DNA of 64,000 nt, taken from assembly GCF_046545555.1 (NCBI RefSeq), contig NZ_JBHZTH010000003.1, forward strand, positions 186,001 to 250,000, given 5' to 3'. Position 1 is the first letter of the stretch. Every line of letters starts with the position of its first letter. The stretch is from Winogradskyella sp046545555. GTDB taxonomy: Bacteria; Bacteroidota; Bacteroidia; Flavobacteriales; Flavobacteriaceae. The position numbers and the translations under genes were made by a program. Shown one piece after another: positions 16,817 through 27,900 of the stretch. The notes below the pieces were generated by a model that saw only the letters and a list, made by a program, of their open reading frames with translations, was not told where the DNA came from and did no database searches.

Positions 16817-19800
16817 ATGAAAAAGATAAGTTTTATATTTCTCTTATTTGTTTTTTGCTCCCCAATTTTTGGGCAAAACGAAGCCTCATATTGGTATTTT
16901 GGGCAAAATGCAGGTTTACGCTTTAATGCTCAAACTGGTACAATAGATGCGGTAACTAATGGACAATTAAGTACTTTAGAAGGTTGTACCTCTATTGCAG
17001 ATGAGAATGGTGATTTACTTTTTTATTCTGATGGCAGCACCGTTTGGAATAGAAATCACCTAATAATGCTTAATGGCACAGGTCTTAAAGGAGATGATTC
17101 TAGCACATCCTCAGGCGTTATAGTTCCTAAACCACAAGACCCAGACTTTTATTACATATTTACAGTAGACGAACCACATCATTTAAATACATCAGCATTT
17201 CCTGGAGAAACTGCAAACGATGGTGTTAATGATGGTCTTATGTACTCTAGAATAAATATTCTCGATGACGGTGGATTAGGAGCTGTTGATGCTACAGAAA
17301 AGAACGTACCTTTAATTACATACGATACAGCAAACCCTTTAGCTTCAGAATTGAAATGTTCGGAAAAAATAACAGCTGTTAAAGCTGATGATTGTTTTTC
17401 GTTTTGGGTAATCACGCACTTTGGTGATACATTTTATGCTTTTAAAATTGACGAAAATGGTGTAGATGCTAATCCCGTAACTTCCGTAGTAGGTCCAAAT
17501 ATTCCTTTAGAGGGCTATCGACGAAACGCTTTAGGCTATCTTAAAGCTTCACCAGATGGAACTAAATTAATATCAGCAAATTTTGGCGAATCTACTGTGC
17601 CTGGAGGTGATGCTGGAGGTGGAATTTATTTGTTTGACTTTGATAATGACACAGGTATTGTTTCTAATAGTTTAGAGCTTTATAGTCCTCAAAATAATAA
17701 CAGTCCTTACGGTGTTGAGTTTTCTGCAGAAAATAAAAAAGTATATGCAACATTAGGATTTGGTGCTGGTGGCGGTGGACAAAGCCAAATTATCCAATGG
17801 AATCTAGAAGCAGCAGACATACCTAATTCTTCACAAGTTTTACATACTTCAAACTCTTTGAGTGCAGGTGCTCTTCAACTGGGAATTGATAAGCGAATTT
17901 ATAGAGCACAGGTAGATTTTGGTAATTTTAATAACAGCGGCAGGTACTTGGGAGTTATAAATGATCCCGAAGCCGATGGAGTGGCAGCAAACTATGACGA
18001 ACAAGGAATCTTACTAGATGTTAATGGTGGTTTTCAAAACTTAAGTCGTATTGGGTTACCGCCTTTTATTCAATCGTTATTTAATTCTCAAACAGATATA
18101 ATAAGGAATGGTATCAGTACCACAGAACTGAAACTTTGTACTGGTGATAGTTATACATTACAGGCAGAAGATATTGTTGGAGCAGATTATGTCTGGACCT
18201 TTGATGGTAACCCTCTAGCTGAAACAACAGCACAACTTCTTATAGATAGTCCTGGTTTTTATGAAGTATTTGTGGAGCCTAATAACGGAGACTGCCCAAT
18301 TGAAGGCACTGCTTTTGTTGGAGTTTTTGAAATTCCTATTGCTAATCCATTAACAGACGTTACAGTTTGTGATAATACAGGTAATGATGGTTTTTTTGAA
18401 TTTGATTTCACAAATAAAAATGGTGAAGCTTTATTAGCACAAGACCCTTTTCTTAATAATGTACGTTATTTTGAAACGCTCGATAATGCCAATAATTTAG
18501 AAAACGAAATCATATTTCCATATACCAATATTAGCAATCCACAAACGGTTTTTGTTCGTGTAGATAATATCGATAATACCAACTGTTTTGATATTAACAC
18601 ATTTGAACTTGAAGTTTTTAACACACCTCAAATTGTGTTGTTAGATAATATAGAATTCTGTGATAATGAAGGTGACGTTACTGATGGGTTTGCAACAATA
18701 GAATTAGGCGATTTAATACCAATTATTAATGGTACGCAGATTGAAACTGAAATTACCTTTCATGCCACACAAGACGATGCTGATGATGGTACCTCAGCCC
18801 TACCTTTATCTTATACCAATACGATAGCTTTTAACGAAACTATTTTTGTTCGTATAGAAAACACAACCAATACTACGTGCTATAATATTGGTAGTTTTGA
18901 GTTGACTATAAATCCCATACCTGAAGCTAATGACATTACGATTGTACAATGTGATGAAGACGGCATACCAGAAGGCTTTACTGTTTTTAATATTACTGCT
19001 TTTGCAGAAGAAATTATTGGAAATACAACAGATAGTGAAGTAAGGTTTTATCTATCTCAAACTGACGCAGAAAATCAACAAAATGCAATAAATTCAGATG
19101 CGTTTGAGAATTTCTTTAATCCTCAAATAATATATGCGAGAGTTACCAATATAAATTCTAATTGTATAAACTTCAGTCAAATATCTTTAGAAGTTAGCAC
19201 ATCAGCGGCTAATGATGCTAGTATTTCCCTTTGCGATGATGATGGTATTGAAGATGGTTTTACAACCTTTAATCTTATGGATACTAACAATATTGTGCTC
19301 GCTGGTGCACCTGCAGGCTTAACCTTGCAGTATTACGAAACCTATAACGACGCACTTATTGAAAGTAATCCGCTTGGAAATACATTTACAAACACCATAC
19401 CTTATAGTCAAACCATTTATGGGCGTGTAGAAAATGCAAACGCATGCTATGGTATCAGCGAAATAGAACTCAACGTTCTCGAACTACCCAATATAGAAAG
19501 GGCTTCTGAAACTATCTACTGCCTTAACGCTACACCTGAAACTATTGTATTAAATTCTGGTATTATCAATGATATTCCTAATAACTACAGTTTCGACTGG
19601 TCTACTGGCGAAGATACTGCAACAATAGAGGTAGATGCTCCAGGAACCTATACCGTAAGAGTTACAAATTTTAATGGCTGTTTTAAGGATAGAACTATAA
19701 GTGTTTTGCCTTCTAATATTGCAACTATAACTGGCATAGATATTATTGATGCTTCAGAAAATAATTCTATTTCTGTAATAGTAAGTGGTGAAGGTAGTTA

Positions 19801-20197
19801 TGAATATGCATTAGATGACATTAATGGTCCATATCAAGAAAGCAATGTTTTTATAAATGTAGAACCCGGAATGTATACAGTTTATGTACGTGACAAAAAT
19901 AATTGTGGAACTATTGAAGAACTTGTCTCGGTAATTGGATTCCCCAAATTTTTCACACCTAATAACGATGACACTAATGATTTCTGGCAAGTATTTGGCG
20001 TCAATAATCAGTTTCAAGCAAATTCTTTAATTCTTATTTTCGATCGGCAAGGAAAACTTTTAAAGGAACTCGATCCTCTTAGTCGAGGTTGGGATGGTAC
20101 TTACAATGGTGCAAAAATGCCATCGACAGATTATTGGTTTAAGGTAAATCTGCAAGATGGAAGAACATTTACAAGTCACTTTAGCTTAAAACGATGA
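16817..20197 (+). CDS. T9SS type B sorting domain protein with N-terminal beta-propeller-like region
   Basis: A secreted protein of 1126 residues, starting at the ATG of the signal peptide MKKISFIFLLFVFCSPIFG (an in-frame TTG lies 24 bases upstream). Residues 20-430 look like a propeller, beginning EASYWYFGQNAGLRFN. An Ig-like stretch and four repeats of the CDxDGFxxFxL type follow, then a second Ig-like module (WSTGEDTATIEV) and a SprB-like segment. The C-terminal type B sorting domain has FFTPNNDDTNDFW and ends in HFSLKR. The protein should cross the outer membrane by T9SS and be anchored or released at the surface. It overlaps the next gene by 4 bp. Confidence 0.88.
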   Translation: MKKISFIFLLFVFCSPIFGQNEASYWYFGQNAGLRFNAQTGTIDAVTNGQLSTLEGCTSIADENGDLLFYSDGSTVWNRNHLIMLNGTGLKGDDSSTSSGVIVPKPQDPDFYYIFTVDEPHHLNTSAFPGETANDGVNDGLMYSRINILDDGGLGAVDATEKNVPLITYDTANPLASELKCSEKITAVKADDCFSFWVITHFGDTFYAFKIDENGVDANPVTSVVGPNIPLEGYRRNALGYLKASPDGTKLISANFGESTVPGGDAGGGIYLFDFDNDTGIVSNSLELYSPQNNNSPYGVEFSAENKKVYATLGFGAGGGGQSQIIQWNLEAADIPNSSQVLHTSNSLSAGALQLGIDKRIYRAQVDFGNFNNSGRYLGVINDPEADGVAANYDEQGILLDVNGGFQNLSRIGLPPFIQSLFNSQTDIIRNGISTTELKLCTGDSYTLQAEDIVGADYVWTFDGNPLAETTAQLLIDSPGFYEVFVEPNNGDCPIEGTAFVGVFEIPIANPLTDVTVCDNTGNDGFFEFDFTNKNGEALLAQDPFLNNVRYFETLDNANNLENEIIFPYTNISNPQTVFVRVDNIDNTNCFDINTFELEVFNTPQIVLLDNIEFCDNEGDVTDGFATIELGDLIPIINGTQIETEITFHATQDDADDGTSALPLSYTNTIAFNETIFVRIENTTNTTCYNIGSFELTINPIPEANDITIVQCDEDGIPEGFTVFNITAFAEEIIGNTTDSEVRFYLSQTDAENQQNAINSDAFENFFNPQIIYARVTNINSNCINFSQISLEVSTSAANDASISLCDDDGIEDGFTTFNLMDTNNIVLAGAPAGLTLQYYETYNDALIESNPLGNTFTNTIPYSQTIYGRVENANACYGISEIELNVLELPNIERASETIYCLNATPETIVLNSGIINDIPNNYSFDWSTGEDTATIEVDAPGTYTVRVTNFNGCFKDRTISVLPSNIATITGIDIIDASENNSISVIVSGEGSYEYALDDINGPYQESNVFINVEPGMYTVYVRDKNNCGTIEELVSVIGFPKFFTPNNDDTNDFWQVFGVNNQFQANSLILIFDRQGKLLKELDPLSRGWDGTYNGAKMPSTDYWFKVNLQDGRTFTSHFSLKR

Positions 20198-22659
20198 ATC
20201 AGAAATTAAAACATATATATAAATTTGTATTAGCGACTTTGTCTATTTTATGCGCCTCAGCAACAAGTTTTGCCCAAGAACCTAATGATTGCCAAAATGC
20301 AGTCACTGTTTGCGGAAACTCACAATTTAGTTTGGATGTTAGCGGTATTGGCACACAAGAATTGTCTGGTCTAAACGACTGTCAAAGTCAAGAAAATAAC
20401 AGCATTTGGTTAGAAGTTAATATAGCAACCGATGGCACCTTAGCATTTACTTTAACGCCAGGAAGTACAGATATAAATGAAGATTACGACTTTTTTATTT
20501 TTGGTCCTAATGTAACATGCGGTAATATTGGACAAGCAATTCGTTGCTCTACAACAAATCCTGCAGCTGCTATGCAGGGTAATAACTTAACAGGTCTTAA
20601 CGCCACTTCTACCGAGGTTAATGAAGGTCCAGGACAAAATGGTGATAGTTTTGTAAGTGCAATTGATGCACTCGCTGGTGAAAGCTACTTTATTGTTATA
20701 GATAGGCCTATTGGTAATAGCCCTTTTTCTTTAGAATGGACTGGCACAGCAACTTTTCCAGATAATCCATCTAATCCTTTGTTAGCAAATTCTAGTGTTA
20801 CACAACTCCCAAATTTTGAAGTTTGTGATGGACTACTGCCTTTAGATGACTTTATTACAGATATAGATCTAACGACCTTAACACAAGATATTATTAATGG
20901 TGAAGGTGATGTTGTAGTATCATACCACGAATCTGAAAGTGATGCCAATATAAATACTAATCCATTAGGAGAAAATTTTAATACCACAGGAAACAATCAA
21001 ACAGTTTTTATTAGAATTGAAAATACAACATCTGGCTGTTTTATTATAAACAGCTTTAATATAGTTGTTACAGCATTATCTAATTTTAATAACCCAACGC
21101 TTTTTGAGATTTGTGACGATGATACCGATGGTGATGATCAAAACGGTTTTACTACTTTTAATTTTGATGAAAAAACTATAGAAATCACAAATGGTATTGC
21201 TGGTGCTAATTATAGTATTAGCTATTACCTAAATCAAGCAGATGCCGAAACAGGTACCAACCCTCTACCAACTGATTATACCAATACTGTTGCAACACCA
21301 ACGGAAATTTTTACCCGTATAGAAGATTTAGATTCTGGTTGTGTTGCTTTTAGATCTTTTGATATCGTTGTTGCTGCTAAACCAATAGCCAATGATGTAT
21401 CTCTTGTGCAATGCGACGAAGATGGTATACCAGAAGGATTTACAATATTTAATATCACTGAGGCTTTCGATGCGATTACTGGCGGTAATGTAAATACGTC
21501 AATCACTTATTATTTAGCACAGATAGATGCTGAGAATGAACAAAATGAAATCGATCCAAATGCGTTTGAGAATTTCTTTAATCCTCAAATTATATATACA
21601 AGAGTAACTAATACGAGTACAGGTTGTATAAATTTTAGTGAAATTTCTTTAGAAGTAAGTACAACGGCCTCTAATGATGCCAGTATTTTACTTTGTGACG
21701 ATGATGGCACAGAAGATGGCTTTACCACGTTTAACCTTAATGATACAAATAATATTGTCTTAGCTGGCGCACCTGCAGGATTGACACTTCAGTATTATGA
21801 AACTTATAATGACGCGCTTATTGAAAATAACCCACTTGGCAATACGTTTACAAACACAATAGCTTATAACCAAACTATTTACGGTCGTGTAGAAAATGCC
21901 AACGCGTGTTATGGGATTAGTGAAATAACACTTACTGTTTTTGAATTACCAAATATTGAAACAACTTTTGAAACTGTTTATTGTCTTAATGATCCTTCTA
22001 GCACAATTATTTTGGATGCAGGTATTATTAATGATACACCTAGTAATTTTTCGTTTTTATGGTCTACTGGAGAAGACACAGCTACAATTGAGATAAACAC
22101 TCCTGGCACGTATACTGTTAGAGTTAGTAATACTGATGGTTGTTTTAAAGATAGAACAATTAATGTTTTACCTTCTAATATTGCGACGGTTACCAATATA
22201 GAAATTGTTGATGCTTCAGAAAATAATTCTATTACTGTGGTAGTAGATGGTGAAGGAGATTATGAGTATTCTTTAGATAATATCAATGGCCCTTACCAAG
22301 ACAGTAATACCTTTTCTAATGTAGAACCTGGCCTTTATACAGTTTATGTGCGCGATAAAAATGACTGTGGTATCATTGATGCATTAGTTTCTGTTATTGG
22401 TTTCCCAAAGTTCTTCACACCAAATGATGATGATGCTAATGATTTTTGGCAAGTTTCTGGTATAAGTGACCAATTTCAAGGAAATTCTTTAGTTCTTATT
22501 TTCGACCGTCAGGGGAAACTATTGAAAGAACTAGATCCTTTGAGTCGCGGTTGGGATGGAACTTATAACGGAGCAAAAATGCCTACAAGCGACTATTGGT
22601 TTAAAGTAAATCTTGAGGATGGAAGAACTTTTACAAGTCATTTTACTCTGAAACGGTAA
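20194..22659 (+). CDS. T9SS type B sorting domain protein, paralogue of the previous gene
   Basis: An 821-residue secreted protein with signal peptide MNQKLKHIYKFVLATLSILCASATSFAQ (written here in two parts: basic MNQKLKHIYK, then a hydrophobic core). Residues 30-190 form an N-terminal beta-rich domain with several cysteines. Four CDxDGF repeats follow, then the Ig-like WSTGEDTATIEI module, a SprB-like segment and the type B sorting domain FFTPNDDDANDFW ending HFTLKR. Its C-terminal 350 residues are nearly the same as in the preceding protein, although the codons differ widely. Overlapping ATGA start suggests translational coupling. Confidence 0.88.
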   Translation: MNQKLKHIYKFVLATLSILCASATSFAQEPNDCQNAVTVCGNSQFSLDVSGIGTQELSGLNDCQSQENNSIWLEVNIATDGTLAFTLTPGSTDINEDYDFFIFGPNVTCGNIGQAIRCSTTNPAAAMQGNNLTGLNATSTEVNEGPGQNGDSFVSAIDALAGESYFIVIDRPIGNSPFSLEWTGTATFPDNPSNPLLANSSVTQLPNFEVCDGLLPLDDFITDIDLTTLTQDIINGEGDVVVSYHESESDANINTNPLGENFNTTGNNQTVFIRIENTTSGCFIINSFNIVVTALSNFNNPTLFEICDDDTDGDDQNGFTTFNFDEKTIEITNGIAGANYSISYYLNQADAETGTNPLPTDYTNTVATPTEIFTRIEDLDSGCVAFRSFDIVVAAKPIANDVSLVQCDEDGIPEGFTIFNITEAFDAITGGNVNTSITYYLAQIDAENEQNEIDPNAFENFFNPQIIYTRVTNTSTGCINFSEISLEVSTTASNDASILLCDDDGTEDGFTTFNLNDTNNIVLAGAPAGLTLQYYETYNDALIENNPLGNTFTNTIAYNQTIYGRVENANACYGISEITLTVFELPNIETTFETVYCLNDPSSTIILDAGIINDTPSNFSFLWSTGEDTATIEINTPGTYTVRVSNTDGCFKDRTINVLPSNIATVTNIEIVDASENNSITVVVDGEGDYEYSLDNINGPYQDSNTFSNVEPGLYTVYVRDKNDCGIIDALVSVIGFPKFFTPNDDDANDFWQVSGISDQFQGNSLVLIFDRQGKLLKELDPLSRGWDGTYNGAKMPTSDYWFKVNLEDGRTFTSHFTLKR

Positions 22660-22697
22660 AATTAAAAACCGTAATTTAGTTTTACTAAATCACCGCT

Positions 22698-24479
22698 TTG
22701 AAACGTATATATTTCATAATTTACTTTCTTTTGTTTGGTGCAACAATACCTCTTTGTGCTCAAGACGTCTCTTTGTTTCAACAATATAACGGTCGATATG
22801 ACTACATAGCTATTGGCAATACCTTAAATATTGAGGAAAACGGCCCACTTTCTACATGTAGTATATTAACAAGTTCCTCTGCAAATTTAAACCTGAATAC
22901 AAATCAAAATGTAATTGCAGCCTATTTATATTGGGCAGGTTCTGGGGATGGAGATTTTGATATTGCTTTAAATAATATTCCCATTACTGCGGAACGTACT
23001 TTTAATGATGCATTAGATAGTACACGGACTTTCTTTGCTGCTTTTGCTGATATAACAGATATTATAGCCTCTCAAGGTAGCGGACTATATACCATTTCTA
23101 ATTTTGATTTAACGGATGTTATACAACCATTTTGTGCGTCGGGAACAAATTTTGGTGGTTGGGCAATCACCGTAATTTATCAAGACGACAATTTACCTCT
23201 AAACCAACTTAATGTATATGACGGGCTGCAGAGTGTTCCAGATTTTTTAAATATCACATTAGACAATCTAAACGTTTTAGACAATGAAGATGCTAAAATA
23301 GGGTTTATAGCATGGGAAGGAGATCGGTCCTTGGCTGTAACTGAGCAACTCACTATTAATGGAAATATAATAAGTAATCCTCCATTAAATCCTGCCAACA
23401 ATGCATTTAATGGTACCAATTCTTTTACTGGTGCAACGGACCTGTACAATATGGATATTGATGTCTATAATATTCAAAACAACATTAATATTGGTGATAC
23501 ATCAGCCACAATTGAACTTACATCTGGTCAAGATTTTGTAATGATAAACAATATTATTACTGTACTTAATAGCCAATTACCTGATGCAACCATTATCGTG
23601 GATAGTTATGAAGTAAATTGTGGTGATAATAGTATTACGTTTTTTTACACTATAAATAATTTTAATAGCACAGCTCCTATACCTGCGAATACTCCTATAG
23701 CTTTTTATTTAGATGGAGTTTTAATAGGCCAAAGCCAAACTCTAAGTGAAATTGCTATAGGAGAAAGTGAAAGCAATTCGGTTATTGTATTTGTTCCAGA
23801 CGACTCTAACTCAAACTTAATTATAACAGCGCAGGTAGATGATAATGGTTCTATGATGGGTATAATAACAGAAACAAATGAGGGTAATAATAACACGCAA
23901 GTAGATGTTGAATTATTAGTTATTCCAGACATAAGAATTTTACCGAATCTCTTAAATTGTAACGAAGGTTTTGAAATAGCTACTTATAATTTATTTGATG
24001 CTTTAGAAAGTTTGAATTTTGATGAGAGTGCGATTTCTTTCTATAAAACAATAGAAGATTTAGAATTAGAAACCAACTCTATTTTAATACCTTCTAATTA
24101 TAATAACTCATCTAACCCAGAAACTATTTATGTACGCTTAGAAAGTAATCCTTGCTATGAAATATTTCAGTTTCAACTGAATATAGAAAATTGTCCACCT
24201 TATATACCTCAGGGTTTCTCTCCTAATAGCGACACCTACAATGACTGGTTTAACATTCAAGGACTTTATGATATATTTACGGACCATACGCTTACTATTT
24301 ATAACCGTTATGGTGATGTTATTTTTGAAGGAAATAATAATAAACCTTGGACTGGAGAGATTAATAGAGGTATAAATAATCGAGGCGAAATAGTTCCTGT
24401 TGGCACCTATTATTATATTTTAAATTTAAATGATCCTAACTATCGACAAATGGTAGGTTGGGTGTACGTAAATTACTAA
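22698..24479 (+). CDS. T9SS type B (gliding-motility-associated C-terminal) protein
   Basis: A 593-residue secreted protein. Translation must begin at TTG (22698): a stop codon lies four codons upstream, and no ATG exists before the signal peptide that starts KRIYFIIYFLLFG and ends LCAQ. Residues 25-290 form a beta domain (DVSLFQQYNG onward). A CARDB-like module follows at about 300-405, with one degenerate Cys-Asp-type repeat, and the C-terminal domain FSPNSDTYNDWFNI ending WVYVNY. The hairpin ATTTAGT/ACTAAAT (22674-22690) lies just before the start. Confidence 0.83.
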   Translation: MKRIYFIIYFLLFGATIPLCAQDVSLFQQYNGRYDYIAIGNTLNIEENGPLSTCSILTSSSANLNLNTNQNVIAAYLYWAGSGDGDFDIALNNIPITAERTFNDALDSTRTFFAAFADITDIIASQGSGLYTISNFDLTDVIQPFCASGTNFGGWAITVIYQDDNLPLNQLNVYDGLQSVPDFLNITLDNLNVLDNEDAKIGFIAWEGDRSLAVTEQLTINGNIISNPPLNPANNAFNGTNSFTGATDLYNMDIDVYNIQNNINIGDTSATIELTSGQDFVMINNIITVLNSQLPDATIIVDSYEVNCGDNSITFFYTINNFNSTAPIPANTPIAFYLDGVLIGQSQTLSEIAIGESESNSVIVFVPDDSNSNLIITAQVDDNGSMMGIITETNEGNNNTQVDVELLVIPDIRILPNLLNCNEGFEIATYNLFDALESLNFDESAISFYKTIEDLELETNSILIPSNYNNSSNPETIYVRLESNPCYEIFQFQLNIENCPPYIPQGFSPNSDTYNDWFNIQGLYDIFTDHTLTIYNRYGDVIFEGNNNKPWTGEINRGINNRGEIVPVGTYYYILNLNDPNYRQMVGWVYVNY

Positions 24480-24635
24480 AAATGTTAAATTTTTAGTTCG
24501 TTCATCTTATTCTTTTGTAACTCTAAAGTACATCCATTAATTTTAAAGTAAACTGTGTTTACTTAAGTGCCCTCTAAAACACTTTTCATTTTCCCTCTTA
24601 AATCAACATTAATATAACTCATCTGTATATCAGAG

Positions 24636-24748
24636 CATTACATCATATTACGATATTGAGTTTCAGGTTAAGCAACATTTTTTTATAAAAGATGTAATGT
24701 TTCGAAATTTCAATTTGGGAGAAAGGCCTCATTAAGAGGCCTTTTTAT
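24636..24748 (+). ncRNA. Candidate structured RNA or 3'-UTR element ending in a terminator
   Basis: A 9-bp complementary pair CATTACATC/GATGTAATG encloses 46 nt and is followed 22 bp later by a hairpin with arms AAAGGCCTC/GAGGCCTTT and a T run. The order (closed stem, then intrinsic terminator) fits a small RNA or a processed 3' UTR of the gene that ends at 24479. The evidence is structural only. Confidence 0.25.
24722..24745 (+). terminator. Rho-independent terminator
   Basis: A 9-bp GC-rich stem (AAAGGCCTC/GAGGCCTTT), a 5-nt loop and a run of Ts; it ends transcription from the 16817-24479 gene group or from the candidate RNA just before it. Confidence 0.85.
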
Positions 24749-24916
24749 GTAATATATGTAGTATTATTCTATGTAAACGTTAACATTTAATGCTCTTTGT
24801 CGTATTTTTTTGCATTTAATCTTTAATCGGTGTATTTTGGACATGCTAAATTGCACAACCAAAATTTAGTCCCCAAATCTAATATTAACTGTGCATTTTA
24901 AACTTAACCTCAATTT

Positions 24917-27900
24917 ATGGATTGTACTAAACGTTCCCTCCTTCTAATGTTATGCTTCATTTCGAGTATTTCATTTGCACAACAGATCACTGTAAACAAC
25001 TCAGTATCGGCTCAAGATTTAATAGAAAATACCTTAATTCAGGGATGTGTAGATGTATCGGATATAAATTCCCCATCTAATGGAAACATAGTTGGTTTAG
25101 GAAGCTTCGGATACTTTGAGCGTGGAACCTCTGGTTTTCCTTTTGAAAACGGTATTGTTTTAACGACAGGTGACGCTAATTCTGCTGGGAATGGAGAAAA
25201 TACAGAAGTCTTAAATGATGGTAACGGAAGTTGGCTTACTGATTCAGATTTAGAGTCGGCTCTCGGTATTACAGGCACTCTAAATGCAACATCTATTGAG
25301 TTTAACTTCATCTCTATATCAAACCAAATACAATTTAATTACATATTAGCATCAGAAGAATATTTTGGTAATTTTCCTTGTCAATATTCAGACGGTTTTG
25401 CTTTTCTCATCCGAGAAGCAAACAGCGGAAACCCTTATACAAATATTGCTTTAGTTCCTGGCACCTCAACACCTGTAAATACAAACACGGTTCATGATGA
25501 AATTGTAGGGTTTTGTGACGCATCTAATGGTCAATATTTTGAAGGTTATAATTTAGGTGACACCAACTACAACGGAAGAACCTCAGTATTATCTGCAACT
25601 GCTGCTATTCAGCCTAACGTACAATATCAAATAAAACTAGTTATTGCTGACCAAACTGATGAAAACTATGATTCTGCCGTATTCATTGAGGGAAGTAGTT
25701 TCAATGCAACAGTAGATTTAGGTGAAGACTTTTCTACGTGCGCTAGTAATGTTTTATTAGATGGTGATATAGAAAATCCGCTAGCAACGTATTCTTGGTA
25801 CTTAGATAATACCTTAGTACCTGCTGAGACTCAACCAACATTTGATGCTGTAGTATCAGGAAATTATAGAGTTGAAATAGAAATTCCACTCTCTGGGAGT
25901 TCTTGTATTATAGAAGATTCTATTAATATTCAATTAAGCTCTACACAATCTTCAGATCCAATTTCAGATTATCAAATATGTGACGATTCAAGTAATGATG
26001 GTATCGAAACTTTCGATTTATCTACAAAAACTAGTGAAGTTCTGGCTTCTGTTCCTACTTCAACCTATGATATCTCTTACCATTTCTCTAATTCTGATGC
26101 GCAAACAGGTCTAAATCCTATTTTAGCACCTATTCAAAATACATCGAATCCTCAAGTTGTCCATGTAAGAATTGAGGATACAAACAATGGATGCTTAGCA
26201 TTTTCCACGATAAATTTAGTAGTAAATGCATTACCATCAATAGTAGAGCCCATTCCATTAGAGGTCTGTGATGACCAAACTGCAGATGGTTTTACAACTA
26301 TCGATTTAACAATTAAAGATGACGAAATTACAAATGGACAAGCCAATTTAGTAGTTACCTATCATAGTACTTCATTAGAAGCAGAATCTGGTACTAATGC
26401 TTTGCCTATGCCTTACGTCAATACAAGTACTAATGAAGTCGTATTTGTTCGTGTAGAAAACTCACAAACAGGCTGTATAAGCACTACAACTTTAGATATA
26501 ACAGTATTAGATAATCCCATTATAAATACAGATCCACATTATTTAGATGCTTGTGATACAGATCATAATGGGTTTGCTGATTTTGATTTAACAACAATAA
26601 TCCCTGATGTATTAGAAGGACTTACCAATGTTACAGTAACATTCCACGAAACTAATGATGATGCACTTAATGGTACAAATGCTATTGCAGATGAAACTAA
26701 CTATGCTAATATTGTAAGCAATGTGCAAGTTGTATATATCCGTGTAGAAAATAATACAACAGGCTGTCCTTCAATTACACCAATAGAACTGCATACAAAT
26801 TTATTACTTACCGCTACAAATATTACAGATATTACCCTTTGTGATGTTGATAATGATGGATCTGAGGAATTTATTTTTGCTGGTATAGCTATGGGAATTA
26901 TAAATAATATTCCGGATGTATCCGTAGAATTCTATGAATCTGAAACTGATAGGGACAACCAAATAAATGCCATAAATCAATCTATTCCGTTTTTTCCTTC
27001 GAGTAACCCACAAACCATTTATATAGGTTTATCTAGTCCAACTTGTATGGAGGCTTCTAGTATTGAAATAATGATAGTTCCAATACAAGAATTTCAAGAT
27101 ATAACGAGTCAGACAGTTTGTGATGAAAATCAAGATGGTATTACAACCACAGATTTATCTCAGTTTGATATATTAGTAACTCAAGGACAATCTGGTTTTG
27201 GCGTGAGCTATTTCCTTTCTGAAAGTGATGCTAGAAACAATACCAACGTATTGTCTAATTTTTACACTAACATGACGAACCCCTTTACGGTATTTCCACG
27301 AATACAGTCAAATACTACAGGATGTGCCGATGTAAATTCTTTTGAGATTACAGTACTAGATGCACCTACAACCTCTACTCCATCAGATATTCTAATATGC
27401 GATGATGACCAAGATGGGTTCTCTACAATTAACCTTTTAGATGTAATCTCGGAAGTAGTTAGTAGCATTAATGAAAGGCAAATAACTTTTCATAATAGCC
27501 AAACAGATGCTAATAATGGCTCTAATACCATTACGAATCCAAACACTTATAATGCACAAACTGAGTCTGTTTATATTCGTGTAGAAAATACCACTACAGG
27601 TTGTATTTCTACCGAAACACTTGGTATAATTGTCAATACCCTTCCTAATTTTATCGCCATAAGTAATTATACAATTTGTGAAGATAGCAGTGATGGCTTT
27701 GGAGATTTTATTTTTAATACTAAAGATGCAGAAATATTAAATGGACAACCAGGAAAACAGGTCCTTTACTATTTAAATCAAAGTGACGCAGACAGTCGTA
27801 TTAACGCTATAGATAAAGATTCTAACTATCAGAATACAAGCAATCCGCAGTCCATTTTTGTAAGAGTAGAAAACTTAAGTGATCAAAACTGTTATGGTAC

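Larger units (their letters stand above)
24480..24916. other. 437-bp gene-free stretch with palindromes and a terminator
   Basis: No credible ORF. It contains the perfect inverted repeat AAGTAAAC-TGT-GTTTACTT (24546-24564), a long-range stem CATTACATC (24636-24644) with GATGTAATG (24691-24699), and a strong terminator at 24722-24745. The last 170 bp form the upstream region of the giant protein gene at 24917; I see no exact TAnnTTTG box there, only T-rich approximations near 24803 and 24834. Confidence 0.6.

Noticed and set aside
22674..22690. Hairpin ATTTAGT/ACTAAAT as a transcription terminator
   Set aside because: AT-only stem without a T run and located directly in front of a start codon.
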